Below the pieces are notes generated by a model. It was given only the letters and a program-made list of their open reading frames with translations. It was not told the origin of the DNA and did not search any database. Positions 49,999 to 58,809 of a stretch of DNA of 64,000 nucleotides are shown here, in pieces. Location: positions 62,001 through 126,000 of the forward strand of contig JACRBJ010000044.1 in the NCBI GenBank assembly GCA_016234555.1, given 5' to 3'. Source of the DNA: Chloroflexota bacterium. Its GTDB lineage: Bacteria > Chloroflexota > Anaerolineae > Anaerolineales > Villigracilaceae. Position 1 is the first letter of the stretch. Each line of letters starts with the position of its first letter. The translations under genes were made by a program, and so were the position numbers.

Positions 49999-50838
49999 TT
50001 GTTTCATGCATTGGTAAGTATCAAGCAGGTGCCTGATACGACAAACATTCGTATCGACCCGGAGACGAACAACCTCATCCGGCAAGGCGTTCCCACCATC
50101 CTCAATCCGTACGACGCCCACGCGGTGGCGGCGGCAGTGGAGTGGAAGCGTAAACTCGGCGGCAAGGTCACCATCATCACCATGGGACCACCCGCGGCAA
50201 CCACATCCCTGCGTGAATGCATCGAAATGGGTGCAGATCGCGCAATTTTGATTTCGGCGCGCCAGTTCGCGGGGGCTGACACGCTTGCCACATCCTACGT
50301 GCTGGCGGAAGTTATCAAAGAAATCCACTCCAAGGACCCGATCGATCTGGTCTTCTTCGGCAAGCAGGCGATCGATGGCGACACCGCCCAGGTGGGTCCC
50401 GGTGTAGCCGTCCGCATGGATTTGCCGGTAGTCAGTTATGCCATCAAAATCCACGAAGTAAATTTAGAACAGCGCTACGTCATCATGGAGCGCAAGACCG
50501 AAAGCCGCAATGAAATCATCAAAACCTCGCTACCTGCGGCGATGACCTGCGAAAAAGAAATCGCTGAAATCCCCTACGCCTCGCTCCCCGATCTGGTCAA
50601 TGCCCTGCGCTACGAACCCGAAGTCTGGACAGCCGAAAACCCCATCGTTTTCGATGTACCTCAACTCGGTTTGAAGGGTTCACCCACCACCGTGTTCAAG
50701 ACCGGCACCCCCGAAAGGCACACCGCCGGCGAAATATTTAAAGTGGCGGAAGTTGGCATGGACACTGTTGTAAAGACCGCGCTCGATAAAATTTTGGCGG
50801 TTGAAGGCATGGCTGCCATGCTAGGAGTGAAGAAATGA
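49999..50838 (+). CDS. etfB: Electron-transfer flavoprotein beta subunit (FixA type)
   Basis: The 279-residue FixA/EtfB forms the AMP- or FAD-binding half of the ETF dimer. The N-terminus is VSIKQVPDTTNIRIDPETNN. The flavin/nucleotide site appears as FGKQAIDGDTAQVGPGVAVRMDLP and RKTESRNEIIKTSLPA. The start is a TTG with GGAGG 8 nt upstream; no in-frame ATG lies near. It heads etfB-etfA-fixC-fixX, a layout of electron-bifurcating ETFs that use NADH to reduce both ferredoxin and quinone. Confidence 0.92.
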   Translation: MFHALVSIKQVPDTTNIRIDPETNNLIRQGVPTILNPYDAHAVAAAVEWKRKLGGKVTIITMGPPAATTSLRECIEMGADRAILISARQFAGADTLATSYVLAEVIKEIHSKDPIDLVFFGKQAIDGDTAQVGPGVAVRMDLPVVSYAIKIHEVNLEQRYVIMERKTESRNEIIKTSLPAAMTCEKEIAEIPYASLPDLVNALRYEPEVWTAENPIVFDVPQLGLKGSPTTVFKTGTPERHTAGEIFKVAEVGMDTVVKTALDKILAVEGMAAMLGVKK

Positions 50839-51848
50839 GCAGGCGTTTTTGGGTTTACATCGAACAGGAAGATGGAAAAGTCCACCCCGTAGCGTGGGAA
50901 TTACTCGGCGTGGCTCGCAAACTGGCTGATCAGGTTGGCGAAGATGCGGTTGTCGAAGGCATCCTCGTCGGGCATAACATGGACGAAGCCGCACAGGAAG
51001 CCCTGCACTACGGCGCCGAAACCGTCTATGTGTTGGATCATCCCACCTTCAAGAATTATCTCAACAAACCGTACACTTCTGCGTTGCGATTCTTAGTGCA
51101 GAAGCACGAACCCGAAGTCTTTTTGGTTGGCGCCACCACCCTCGGACGTGACCTGGCTGGAGCAGTTGCCACCAGCCTCAAGACCGGTCTGACGGCGGAC
51201 ACCACCCATCTGGCGATGGGCGAAATCAAGGAAGGCACCAAGAAACTGCTTCTTGCCACCCGCCCCGCTTTTGGCGGCAACGTCATCGCGACCATCGTCT
51301 GCCGCAACCACAGCCCGCAGATGGCAACCGTCCGCCCGCGCGTGTTCAATCCCGCGCCGCGCCAGGCAGAGGCAAAGGGTCAGATTGTCCATGAAACCAT
51401 GGAAATCACCCCCGACATGATCAACGCCGAAATCGTCGAATTCATCACCAATGAAGCGGCGTCAGTCAAGCTCGAATATGCCGATATCATCGTCTCCGGC
51501 GGACGCGGACTTGGCGGACCGAAGGGCTTCGAACTCATCAAGCAACTGGCGGACGAACTCGGCGGCGTTGTCGGCTCGAGCCGCGCCTGCGTGGACGCGG
51601 GCTGGATCAAGTACGACCACCAGGTCGGGCAGACCGGCAAGACCGTGCGTCCCAAGCTGTACATTGCCTGCGGTATCTCCGGCGCCATTCAACACAAAGT
51701 AGGTATGCAGGAATCGGATTTCATCCTCGCGATCAACCGCGACCCGCACGCCCCCATCTTCGATGTCGCCACGATGGGCATTGTCGGCGATTTGTACGAG
51801 GTCATCCCCGCGCTAATCAAAGAAATTCGGGCGCGCAAAGAGGCATAG
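50835..51848 (+). CDS. etfA: Electron-transfer flavoprotein alpha subunit (FixB type)
   Basis: The 337-residue EtfA/FixB has its C-terminal FAD-binding domain: IVSGGRGLGGPKGFELI, GSSRACVDAGWI, QVGQTGKTVRPKLYIACGISGAIQH and FILAINRDPHAPIF. Overlap with etfB is 4 nt, and fixC follows after 1 nt. The dimer with EtfB carries the bifurcating flavin in FixABCX complexes; here this is inferred from the gene order. Confidence 0.93.
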   Translation: MSRRFWVYIEQEDGKVHPVAWELLGVARKLADQVGEDAVVEGILVGHNMDEAAQEALHYGAETVYVLDHPTFKNYLNKPYTSALRFLVQKHEPEVFLVGATTLGRDLAGAVATSLKTGLTADTTHLAMGEIKEGTKKLLLATRPAFGGNVIATIVCRNHSPQMATVRPRVFNPAPRQAEAKGQIVHETMEITPDMINAEIVEFITNEAASVKLEYADIIVSGGRGLGGPKGFELIKQLADELGGVVGSSRACVDAGWIKYDHQVGQTGKTVRPKLYIACGISGAIQHKVGMQESDFILAINRDPHAPIFDVATMGIVGDLYEVIPALIKEIRARKEA

Positions 51849-51849
51849 C

Positions 51850-53172
51850 ATGGACAGGAACGAAAAACTCTCATTTGATGTCATTGTGGTCGGCGCAGGC
51901 TTGTCGGGTTCTGCGGCGGCGGCGATTGCGGCGCGCGGCGGCTTGAAGGTCGCCATCGTCGAACGCGGACAGGCTGCCGGCAACAAGAACTATTTCGGTG
52001 GAGCGCTCTACACCCACTCGCTGGTCGAAATCTACCCCGACCTTTTCGACCGCAAGCCCCCGCTCGAACGCCCCGTCACCGAAACCGGCTTCTGGTTCCT
52101 CTCGAAGGATGGCATGGTCAAAGCCACCGTCCAGGGCGGCAAAGTCAACAGCAACCCCATCGACGCCTATGTCGCCCAGCGCGCCAAGTTCGACCCGTGG
52201 TGGGCGGAACAGGCTCAGAAGGAAGGCGCGTTCCTCATCCCCAAGACCGTGGTCGTGGACTTTATCCGCCAGAACGGCAAGGTGATAGGCGTCAAGACCG
52301 ACCGTCCCGATGGCGACATCTACGCACCCGTGGTCATCATCACCGAAGGTGTCAACAACCTGCTGACCCAGAAGCTTGGTCTCATCAAGCACGACATCCA
52401 GGGTCACTCCGCCGCGCTGGCGGTCAAGCAGTTGATTTCGCTCCCCGCTGAAACCATCAACGCCCGCTTCGGGCTGACTGATAACAACCACGGCGTTGCG
52501 ATGTCGGTGATGGGCGATGTCTCGTTGGGATTACCCGGGCTTGGCTTTGTCTACACCGGAGTGGACAGCGTTTCAGTGGGCGTGGGTGTCACCCTCGATG
52601 CCATGACCGAAGCGCACATCAAGCCCTACGAATTGCTCCAGCGCTACATGAACCACCCGATGATTGCCCCGTTGATCGCGGGCGGACGCCTGATGGAATA
52701 CGGCGCGCATATCATCCCCGAAGGCGGCTGGAAGGATATGCCCCAGCTTTACACCGACGGTGTGATGGTCGCTGGGGACGCGGCTTCGATGGTCAACGCC
52801 CTGCACTGGGAAGGCACCAACATGGCGATTGTGGCTGGCAAATGCGCCGGCGAAACCGCCATTGAGGCGCACAAGGTCAGGGATTTCTCGGCGACGACTC
52901 TCTCCAGTTACCGCACGCGCCTCGAAAAGCGCTTCATCATGACCGACCTGCACCAATATCGCAACCTGTCGCGCTTCCTGAAGACCCATCCCGATTTCAT
53001 GGCGATCTACCCGACCTTCCTCAACGATGCGCTGGGAATGTTCTTCACCGGGTTCGGCAAGCCCAAGAAAGAGTTGTACAGGGACATCCTCAAGTCTCTA
53101 ACCAACCGCCGCCCGTTGCTCAAAGCCGTGGGCGATATTGTCGCCTTCGGTAGAACCATTATCGGTATATAA
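51850..53172 (+). CDS. fixC: FixC-type flavoprotein (ETF-quinone oxidoreductase family)
   Basis: The 440-residue protein has an N-terminal FAD-binding VIVVGAGLSGSAAAAIAARGG (GxGxxG), a central substrate/quinone region, and a second FAD segment GVMVAGDAASMVNALHWEGTNMAI. It lacks the C-terminal Fe-S domain of mitochondrial ETF-QO, as expected for FixC, which pairs with FixX. It passes electrons to quinone at the membrane. Confidence 0.93.
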   Translation: MDRNEKLSFDVIVVGAGLSGSAAAAIAARGGLKVAIVERGQAAGNKNYFGGALYTHSLVEIYPDLFDRKPPLERPVTETGFWFLSKDGMVKATVQGGKVNSNPIDAYVAQRAKFDPWWAEQAQKEGAFLIPKTVVVDFIRQNGKVIGVKTDRPDGDIYAPVVIITEGVNNLLTQKLGLIKHDIQGHSAALAVKQLISLPAETINARFGLTDNNHGVAMSVMGDVSLGLPGLGFVYTGVDSVSVGVGVTLDAMTEAHIKPYELLQRYMNHPMIAPLIAGGRLMEYGAHIIPEGGWKDMPQLYTDGVMVAGDAASMVNALHWEGTNMAIVAGKCAGETAIEAHKVRDFSATTLSSYRTRLEKRFIMTDLHQYRNLSRFLKTHPDFMAIYPTFLNDALGMFFTGFGKPKKELYRDILKSLTNRRPLLKAVGDIVAFGRTIIGI

Positions 53173-53188
53173 ACGAAAGGTGAATCTT

Positions 53189-53503
53189 ATGTCTGAAAAC
53201 ACGAAAAAGTATGACCTGCCCGAAGTGTACATTGACGACATTTTGATGTCGCTCAAGTACTTCCCCGACGAGCATGAAGCACACCTAAAAATTATCGACC
53301 CTCAAGTCTGCATGAACTGCAAGGAGAAACCCTGTGTCCAGTTCTGTCCCGTCGGCGCCTACCGCACCCAGGACGGCGGAACTGTGCAGATCGCCTTCCA
53401 GAGCTGCATCGAGTGCGGAACCTGTCGTGTAATGTGCCCACCCAAGAACGTCTTTTGGAAACTCCCGCGCGGCGGCTTCGGCGTCTCGTATAAGTTCGGC
53501 TAG
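53189..53503 (+). CDS. fixX: FixX-type ferredoxin with two four-Cys sets
   Basis: The 104-residue ferredoxin partner of FixC. It has Cys41, 44, 49, 53 (CMNCKEKPCVQFCP) and Cys73, 76, 79, 83 (CIECGTCRVMCP), enough for two [4Fe-4S] clusters. ATG 53189 follows AAAGGTG. It closes the operon; a perfect 16-bp hairpin lies 15 nt after its stop. Confidence 0.92.
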   Translation: MSENTKKYDLPEVYIDDILMSLKYFPDEHEAHLKIIDPQVCMNCKEKPCVQFCPVGAYRTQDGGTVQIAFQSCIECGTCRVMCPPKNVFWKLPRGGFGVSYKFG

Positions 53504-53517
53504 TTCGTATTGAGTTT

Positions 53518-53553
53518 CGATCGGCTCACGGCATCCCTGCCGTGAGCCGATCG
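53518..53553. terminator. Perfect 16-bp hairpin after fixX
   Basis: CGATCGGCTCACGGCA pairs fully with its complement over a 4-nt loop. There is no U-run, so it may act as an RNA-stabilising or REP-like hairpin rather than an intrinsic terminator. Confidence 0.6.
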
Positions 53554-53567
53554 GACAGGAAAGTTTG

Positions 53568-53963
53568 ATGGCAACGATTAAGTGGAATCCCACACAAATG
53601 GCGACGGGGGTGGCTGAAGTCGACGAGCAGCATCAGGAATGGATACGCCGGTACAATCAATTCGATGAAGCAATTCATCAGGGAAAGGGCCTGGAAGCTG
53701 CAAAAAGCACGTTGAACTTTTTTATAGCCTACGCCGATACTCATTTTCAGTTTGAAGAAGAGGTCATGTCCAAACGCCACAGCCCTGCCGAAAAAGCCAA
53801 CAAGGACGCCCATGACCATATGCGGCTTGTACTCGACGGATTCAAGTCATATGCGGAGAAACACGGGTATTCCATGTCTGAAATGCTGGGGTTGAAATTC
53901 CAAATGGAGAGATGGCTTATCAATCACATTTTGACGGTTGACATTAAATTGCGTGATGCGTAA
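53568..53963 (+). CDS. Bacteriohemerythrin-like protein, one His ligand replaced
   Basis: The 131-residue four-helix di-iron O2-binding protein has ligands His22, His59, Glu63, His82, His120 and Asp125. The position of the usual fifth His (first of the HxxxH pair) is Asn78 (ANKDAHDHM). It may carry O2, detoxify oxygen or sense redox state beside the oxygen-sensitive Fix complex. ATG 53568 follows AGGAAA. Confidence 0.87.
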   Translation: MATIKWNPTQMATGVAEVDEQHQEWIRRYNQFDEAIHQGKGLEAAKSTLNFFIAYADTHFQFEEEVMSKRHSPAEKANKDAHDHMRLVLDGFKSYAEKHGYSMSEMLGLKFQMERWLINHILTVDIKLRDA

Positions 53964-53982
53964 GCGATTGGACGGAATCCAT

Positions 53983-54015
53983 ACGCGCCGCGTGACCGAG
54001 AGGTACGCGGCGCGT
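53983..54015. terminator. Hairpin after the hemerythrin gene
   Basis: An 11-bp perfect stem (ACGCGCCGCGT) with an 11-nt loop lies between converging genes; no strong U-run. Confidence 0.6.
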
Positions 54016-54030
54016 TGTGTTTCGGGAAAT

Positions 54031-54318
54031 TCATTTCAACGAAGGCTGGACCATGGAGGCGGGATACCAGCCACTGCCTAAGCGAATTTCACAACCATCT
54101 CCCCATGGGTCCGTCATCTCATGCCAGCGGGACCATCTCCACTCAGCGGGCGGATTGAACTCCCGCGCTTTTTTATAGCACTCGGCTCTCTGAGCTTCCG
54201 CGTAGGCGATTTCAACTTTTATAAACGGTATCGCCAAGGCGACAAAGGTACTTGCCAAAATCAGGGCGAGCAAAATGACGACAAGCCATTTTTTGAGAAA
54301 GTCAATCATGGATTCCAT
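54031..54318 (-). CDS. Small single-helix membrane protein, unknown
   Basis: The 95-residue protein has one hydrophobic helix (about 10-33, LVVILLALILASTFVALAIPF). A polar extracytoplasmic part follows with a Trp-rich, two-Cys region (CYKKAREFNPPAEWRWSRWHEM, DGCEIRLGSG). No family is recognised. ATG 54318 is assumed; an upstream start at 54375 would add a polar leader. It follows the 56-residue gene. Confidence 0.6.
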   Translation of the reverse strand: MESMIDFLKKWLVVILLALILASTFVALAIPFIKVEIAYAEAQRAECYKKAREFNPPAEWRWSRWHEMTDPWGDGCEIRLGSGWYPASMVQPSLK

Positions 54319-54399
54319 GCTCTCTGTCAAATCACCTGCACGGCTGGACTTACTCGAATCTACACAAGGGTTCATAAAACAACTTAACGCACCGCAATT

Positions 54400-54570
54400 T
54401 TATTTGTATTTACTTTCTATTTTATCTATGTACTTATTAAGTTGTCTTTTCTTTAGTTCAAACTGGCTCGACTTTACAAAAAAAACAAATGCAAGTCCAA
54501 ATACTACACACAAACCCGGCAACAACAGACTACATATTCCTTGAACTACTTCTTGATAATCTTTTATCAT
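54400..54570 (-). CDS. AT-rich small membrane protein (56 residues)
   Basis: The frame starts at ATG 54570 behind a near-perfect AAGGAGG (6 nt) and runs 56 codons. Residues 10-33 form one hydrophobic helix, and a Lys/Glu-rich coiled segment (FELKKRQLNKYIDKIESKYK) ends the protein. Codon use is AT-rich, unlike all neighbours, suggesting recent transfer. No family is recognised. The same DNA also has plus-strand frames, but they lack a ribosome site. Confidence 0.68.
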   Translation of the reverse strand: MIKDYQEVVQGICSLLLPGLCVVFGLAFVFFVKSSQFELKKRQLNKYIDKIESKYK

Positions 54571-54829
54571 TTAACGCCTCCTTCAAATGAAATTAATGTT
54601 GAATTACATTCTCATCATATACAAAATAACAAAAGTGAGTTCACTTGTTGGATTTTGGATATCTATGGTAAGTGGAGGCACTTGACTGACTCTCGGTTGC
54701 GCCTCCTGTCATCACGAATGGTGTCAAGTGCATTAGCGTTTTTTCAATCATAGCAGATGACAGGCATTTCGGACTGGTCAAATAATTTCAACTTCGGATT
54801 TTCCGTCGTTTGCCCTTCATGCTTGGCAG

Positions 54830-54835
54830 TATAAT
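54830..54835 (+). promoter_or_regulatory. -10 box of a leaderless coaBC mRNA
   Basis: Perfect TATAAT ending 6 nt before ATG 54842, no Shine-Dalgarno. Confidence 0.6.
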
Positions 54836-54841
54836 CGCCCC

Positions 54842-56041
54842 ATGCCCATCCTTTCCAATAAACATATCCTTCTCGGTGTGACGGGTTCCATCGCGGTCTA
54901 CAAAGCCGCCGACCTGGCGTCCAAGCTGGCGCAGGCGGGGGCGCTGGTGGACGTGATCTTCACCGAGGCGGGGGAAAAGTTCGTCTCGCCGCTCACCTTT
55001 CAATCGGTCACGGGACGCCGCGCCTACACCGACGCGGACCTGTGGGGTAATGAAGCCCATGTCCTGCACGTCAGTTTTGGCAAGACAGCGGATTTGCTGC
55101 TCATCGCGCCCTGCACGGCAGATACGATGGCGAAGCTCGCCAACGGCATCGCCGATAATCTGCTGACGGTCACGGCGCTGGCGGCTCAATGTCCGCTGGT
55201 GATTGCGCCCGCGATGGACGGCGGCATGTTTTCCCACCCCGCCACGCAGAAAAATGTGGAAACGCTCAAAGGGCGCGGCGCGACAGTGATCGGTCCCGCC
55301 GAAGGACATCTCGCTTCGGGACTGGTTGGTCCCGGACGGATGAGCGAGCCGGCTGAAATCCTTGGCTGTGTGCGGATGGTGCTTGGAAAAAATGGAAAAC
55401 TCGCGGGCAGGAAGGTCGTCATCACTGCGGGCGGGACTCAGGAAGCGCTCGACCCGGTGCGGGTCATCACCAACCATTCATCGGGCAAGCAGGGATATGC
55501 CGTCGCCCAAGCCGCCATCGATGCCGGCGCGGACGTTTGCCTGATCACTGCCCCGACGGCTCTCACCCCGCCCGTGGGCGCGCGCGTGGTCAATGTGAAG
55601 AGCGCGCAGGACATGCTCGAAGCGGTTTTGTCCGAACCAGCCGATGCGTTGGTCATGGCGGCGGCGGCGGCAGACTTCACACCGAAAACCGTCGCCAAAG
55701 ACAAGATGAAAAAGCGCGACGGCATTCCACAGATCGAACTCACAGCCGCACCCGACATCCTGAAAACAGTCGCCAGCCAACAGCGGAGTCTTTTCAAGGT
55801 GGTGGTCGGCTTCGCGGCGGAGAGTCAACATCTTCTCGAAAATGCGACCGAGAAGTTACAATCCAAGAAATTGGATTTGATCGTGGCGAACGACATCTCG
55901 TCCGCCGATGCGGGCTTTGCGGTGGATACGAACCGCGTCACCTTAATGTTTGCAGACGGAACGAGCGAGACCCTGCCGCTGATGAGCAAAACCGAAGTGG
56001 CGGAAAAAATCGTAGAACACACATCGAGACTGTTGGAGTAA
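54842..56041 (+). CDS. coaBC: Bifunctional phosphopantothenoylcysteine decarboxylase/synthetase
   Basis: The 399-residue protein catalyses two steps of coenzyme A synthesis. The N-terminal flavoprotein decarboxylase shows GVTGSIAVYKAADL, HVSFGKTADLLLIAPCTADTMAK and PAMDGGMF. The C-terminal synthetase has VITAGGTQEALDPVRVITNHSSGKQGYA and KMKK. An ATG leaderless start at 54842 is likely. The phosphoesterase gene follows 2 nt later, so they share a transcript. Confidence 0.95.
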   Translation: MPILSNKHILLGVTGSIAVYKAADLASKLAQAGALVDVIFTEAGEKFVSPLTFQSVTGRRAYTDADLWGNEAHVLHVSFGKTADLLLIAPCTADTMAKLANGIADNLLTVTALAAQCPLVIAPAMDGGMFSHPATQKNVETLKGRGATVIGPAEGHLASGLVGPGRMSEPAEILGCVRMVLGKNGKLAGRKVVITAGGTQEALDPVRVITNHSSGKQGYAVAQAAIDAGADVCLITAPTALTPPVGARVVNVKSAQDMLEAVLSEPADALVMAAAAADFTPKTVAKDKMKKRDGIPQIELTAAPDILKTVASQQRSLFKVVVGFAAESQHLLENATEKLQSKKLDLIVANDISSADAGFAVDTNRVTLMFADGTSETLPLMSKTEVAEKIVEHTSRLLE

Positions 56042-56043
56042 CC

Positions 56044-56775
56044 ATGCGCGTTTTGATCATCTCGGATATTCATGCAAATTACACTGCGCTCGAAGCCGTC
56101 CTGAAGGATGCTGGTCAGGTGGACGAGACCTGGTGCCTGGGCGACCTTGTCGGCTACGGACCCGACCCAAATGCGACGGTCGAGGAAATACGCGACATCC
56201 CCAACCTCACCTGCATCCTCGGCAATCACGACATGGCGGTCATCGGCAAGATGCCGCTCGAAGCCTTCAACGGCGAGGCGCGTCGTTCGCTTGCCTACCA
56301 CGAGAAGGTCATCTCGGCGAGCAACATGAGTTTCATGCGTTCGCTTTCGGCGAATGTCAAGGTGCGCGGGGAGGCTACGCTCGCGCATGGCAGTCCGCGC
56401 GACCCGCTGTGGGAGTACATCATCAACGGGCTGACGGCTCGCCTGAATTTCGACCACTTCGATACGCCCTGGTGTTTCGTCGGACATTCCCACGTCCAAT
56501 GTATCTTTGCGCTGAACGAACAGAACGACCGTGTGACCCTCGACCAGACCCAACCCGACCATACGATCAACCTGCACCCAAGGCTGATTCTGAATCCGGG
56601 GTCGGTTGGTCAGCCCCGGGACCGGAATCCGAAAGCCGCCTACGCCATTTACGACACCGAAGCCCGCACCTGGACTCCGCGTCGCGCGGAATACAACATC
56701 GTGGAGGTGCAGGATCGCATCCGCGCGGCTGGACTGCCGGAAAAGCATGCGGTGCGGATTGCAGAGGGCTGGTAA
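56044..56775 (+). CDS. YfcE/MPP-type metallophosphoesterase
   Basis: The 243-residue calcineurin-like phosphoesterase has a full two-metal set: SDIHANYTAL, GDLVGYGPDPN, LGNHDMAV, HGSPRDPLWEYI and VGHSHVQ. The GYGPDPN variant is common in a widespread family with uncertain substrate (phosphodiesters or nucleotides). Cytoplasmic; it is coupled with coaBC. Confidence 0.88.
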   Translation: MRVLIISDIHANYTALEAVLKDAGQVDETWCLGDLVGYGPDPNATVEEIRDIPNLTCILGNHDMAVIGKMPLEAFNGEARRSLAYHEKVISASNMSFMRSLSANVKVRGEATLAHGSPRDPLWEYIINGLTARLNFDHFDTPWCFVGHSHVQCIFALNEQNDRVTLDQTQPDHTINLHPRLILNPGSVGQPRDRNPKAAYAIYDTEARTWTPRRAEYNIVEVQDRIRAAGLPEKHAVRIAEGW

Positions 56776-56896
56776 CGACCGGCGTGACCAGCTTGCTGGT
56801 CATGGATGGCAAGCCAAGTCCAAAATAAGTGGAACCATTTTCCTGTGGCGTTCGTCCTTTGGGCAGAGAAATCACCAAAGGTAGAAGGAGAAAGTC

Positions 56897-57853
56897 ATGA
56901 AAAAGATATTGTCCCTGAGTCTCATACTCATCGCCACCCTGGTCCTTGCCGCGTGCGCCGCTGCCGCACCATCGGAGGCACCTGCCCCGATGGACTTTTT
57001 GGAAGGCGGGGCTGCCGCCCCACAGGAGGAAATGTTCGCGCCAGCACCCGAAGCCGCGGACCAATCCACCACATCAAACAGCGGAGCGGGAGCTTCAGCC
57101 GCCAGCGTGGAGCGCCTTGTCATCCAAAACGCCGACCTTGCCATCGTCGTCTCGGATGTGGAGGGGCGCATGAAAAACATCCAGGTCATGGCCCAGCAGA
57201 TGGGCGGATTTGTCGTCTCATCCAATTTAGGGCAGAGTTATACGAGGGATAATATTCAAGTGCCGGTGGCGCAGATCACGATCCGCGTGCCAGCCGAGCA
57301 ACTCGACAAAGCGCTGGAGCAGATCAAGAAGGACGTGATCGAGGTACAGAACGAAACGCGCTCCGGTCAGGATGTCACCGCCGAATACGTGGATTTGCAA
57401 TCGCGCCTGAAGAATTACGAAGCCGCTGAGGCGCAACTGGAGAAAATTCTCGAAACCGCCACCGAGACCGAGGATGTGGTCAACGTCTTTAACCAACTCG
57501 TGTACTACCGCGAGCAAATCGAGCTGGTCAAGGGGCAGATGAAATATTACGAGGAAGCCGCCGCACTCTCCGCAATCAGCATCCGCATCATTGCCGAAGA
57601 AACCATCCAGCCGGTTGTGATCGGCAAGTGGGAACCCAAAGGCGTGGCGCTCGAAGCCGTGCAGGATTTGATTGACTACCTCAAAGGTTTCGTGGATTTC
57701 CTCATCCGCTTTGTGATCTTCATCCTGCCGGTCCTGATTACCATTTGTGGACCAACCTACCTGATCTTCCTGGGAGGGCGGTTTGTCTTCCGCAAAGTGC
57801 GTGGTAACAAACCAAAGGTGGAGCAGCCGCAAACTCCCCCTGATGAAAAGTAA
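56897..57853 (+). CDS. DUF4349 lipoprotein
   Basis: The 318-residue protein has lipobox LAAC (Cys20), an Ala/Pro-rich linker, and a DUF4349 domain (about 70-240). The domain has coiled-coil arms (ALEQIKKDVIEVQNETRSGQDVTAEYVDLQSRLKN) and a C-terminal transmembrane helix (about 265-295). It probably spans the envelope; the role is unknown, though relatives sit beside transporters. AAGGAGA precedes the ATG. A bidirectional terminator follows. Confidence 0.88.
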   Translation: MKKILSLSLILIATLVLAACAAAAPSEAPAPMDFLEGGAAAPQEEMFAPAPEAADQSTTSNSGAGASAASVERLVIQNADLAIVVSDVEGRMKNIQVMAQQMGGFVVSSNLGQSYTRDNIQVPVAQITIRVPAEQLDKALEQIKKDVIEVQNETRSGQDVTAEYVDLQSRLKNYEAAEAQLEKILETATETEDVVNVFNQLVYYREQIELVKGQMKYYEEAAALSAISIRIIAEETIQPVVIGKWEPKGVALEAVQDLIDYLKGFVDFLIRFVIFILPVLITICGPTYLIFLGGRFVFRKVRGNKPKVEQPQTPPDEK

Positions 57854-57862
57854 TTGACACTC

Positions 57863-57899
57863 AGCTTGCAGGTTCAGCGTTTGAACCTGCAAGCTTTTT
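57863..57899. terminator. Bidirectional terminator between DUF4349 gene and ABC operon
   Basis: A 14-bp stem (AGCTTGCAGGTTCA) with a 5-nt loop and T-run on the plus strand. Confidence 0.88.
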
Positions 57900-57903
57900 A
57901 ATT

Positions 57904-58809
57904 TCACCGCGCCAGCGAGAGGAAGACATCCTCCAGGGTTGGTTCGCCCCTTTCGATTTTTTCGACGCGGATTCCTTTTTCTTCCAACAAGCTTTGCAAG
58001 GACTTTTTCCCTACCCGCTGGCTGATGACCCGTAAATGGTCCCCAGCCAACCCGACGCGTTCCACGCCGTCCATCGCGGAAAGAATCTCCAGCCCCTGCT
58101 CCAGAGGATTCGCGTACACCTCCCAAACATCCCCCGTAATAATTGACTTTTTCAACGCTGTCGGCGTGTCCATTGCCAGCAGTTTGCCGTCGCGCATCAC
58201 GCCGACGCGCTCGCAGTATTCGGCTTCGTCCATGTAATGCGTGGTGACGAGAATGGTCACGCCGTTTTCGGCAAGCTCGTAGATCAAATCCCAAAAGGCG
58301 CGGCGGGCGGTGGGATCGACACCCGAGGTGGGTTCATCGAGGAAGAGCAGTTTCGGCTCATGAACCAGCGCGATGCCCAGCGAAAGTCTCTGCCGCCAGC
58401 CAGTGGACATGTCCCTTGTCAGCGTGGACTCATGTCCTTTAAGTCCGACCAGCTCAAGGGTATGCTGAATCCGCTCCTTGTCGGTGATTCCGTACACGCC
58501 GCCGTAGAAGGTCAAATTCTCCAACGTGGTCAGGTCATCATAAATGGCAAACTTCTGCGACATGTATCCGACACGCGCCCGGACTTCCTCGCTCTGACTG
58601 GCGACGTCGTATCCCAAAACGGTTGCGCTCCCGTCACTGGGTTTGAGCAAACCAAGCAACATGCGAATGGTGGTGGTCTTGCCTGAACCGTTCGGACCAA
58701 GATAACCGACCACCTCCCCTGCCTGCACTTCAAAATTGATGTGGTCCACCGCGACGAAATCGCCAAATTTGCGGGTAAGGTTTTTGACGGAGATGACAGG
58801 ATCGGTCAT
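57904..58809 (-). CDS. ABC transporter ATP-binding protein, second half (YbhF-like)
   Basis: The 301-residue ABC ATPase has Walker A GPNGSGKTTT, signature region STGWRQRLSLG, Walker B LLFLDEPTSGVDP, and H-loop TTHYMDEAEYC with the catalytic His. Together with the upstream ATPase (59294-60292) and the HlyD protein it matches a YbhFG-type drug/metabolite exporter. It is the last gene of the operon before the terminator; no ABC-2 permease follows. Confidence 0.9.
   Translation of the reverse strand: MTDPVISVKNLTRKFGDFVAVDHINFEVQAGEVVGYLGPNGSGKTTTIRMLLGLLKPSDGSATVLGYDVASQSEEVRARVGYMSQKFAIYDDLTTLENLTFYGGVYGITDKERIQHTLELVGLKGHESTLTRDMSTGWRQRLSLGIALVHEPKLLFLDEPTSGVDPTARRAFWDLIYELAENGVTILVTTHYMDEAEYCERVGVMRDGKLLAMDTPTALKKSIITGDVWEVYANPLEQGLEILSAMDGVERVGLAGDHLRVISQRVGKKSLQSLLEEKGIRVEKIERGEPTLEDVFLSLAR

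Noticed and set aside
54275..54753. Two plus-strand frames of 70-89 codons
   Set aside because: They lack ribosome sites and family features, and the minus-strand 56-codon gene with AAGGAGG explains the region better.
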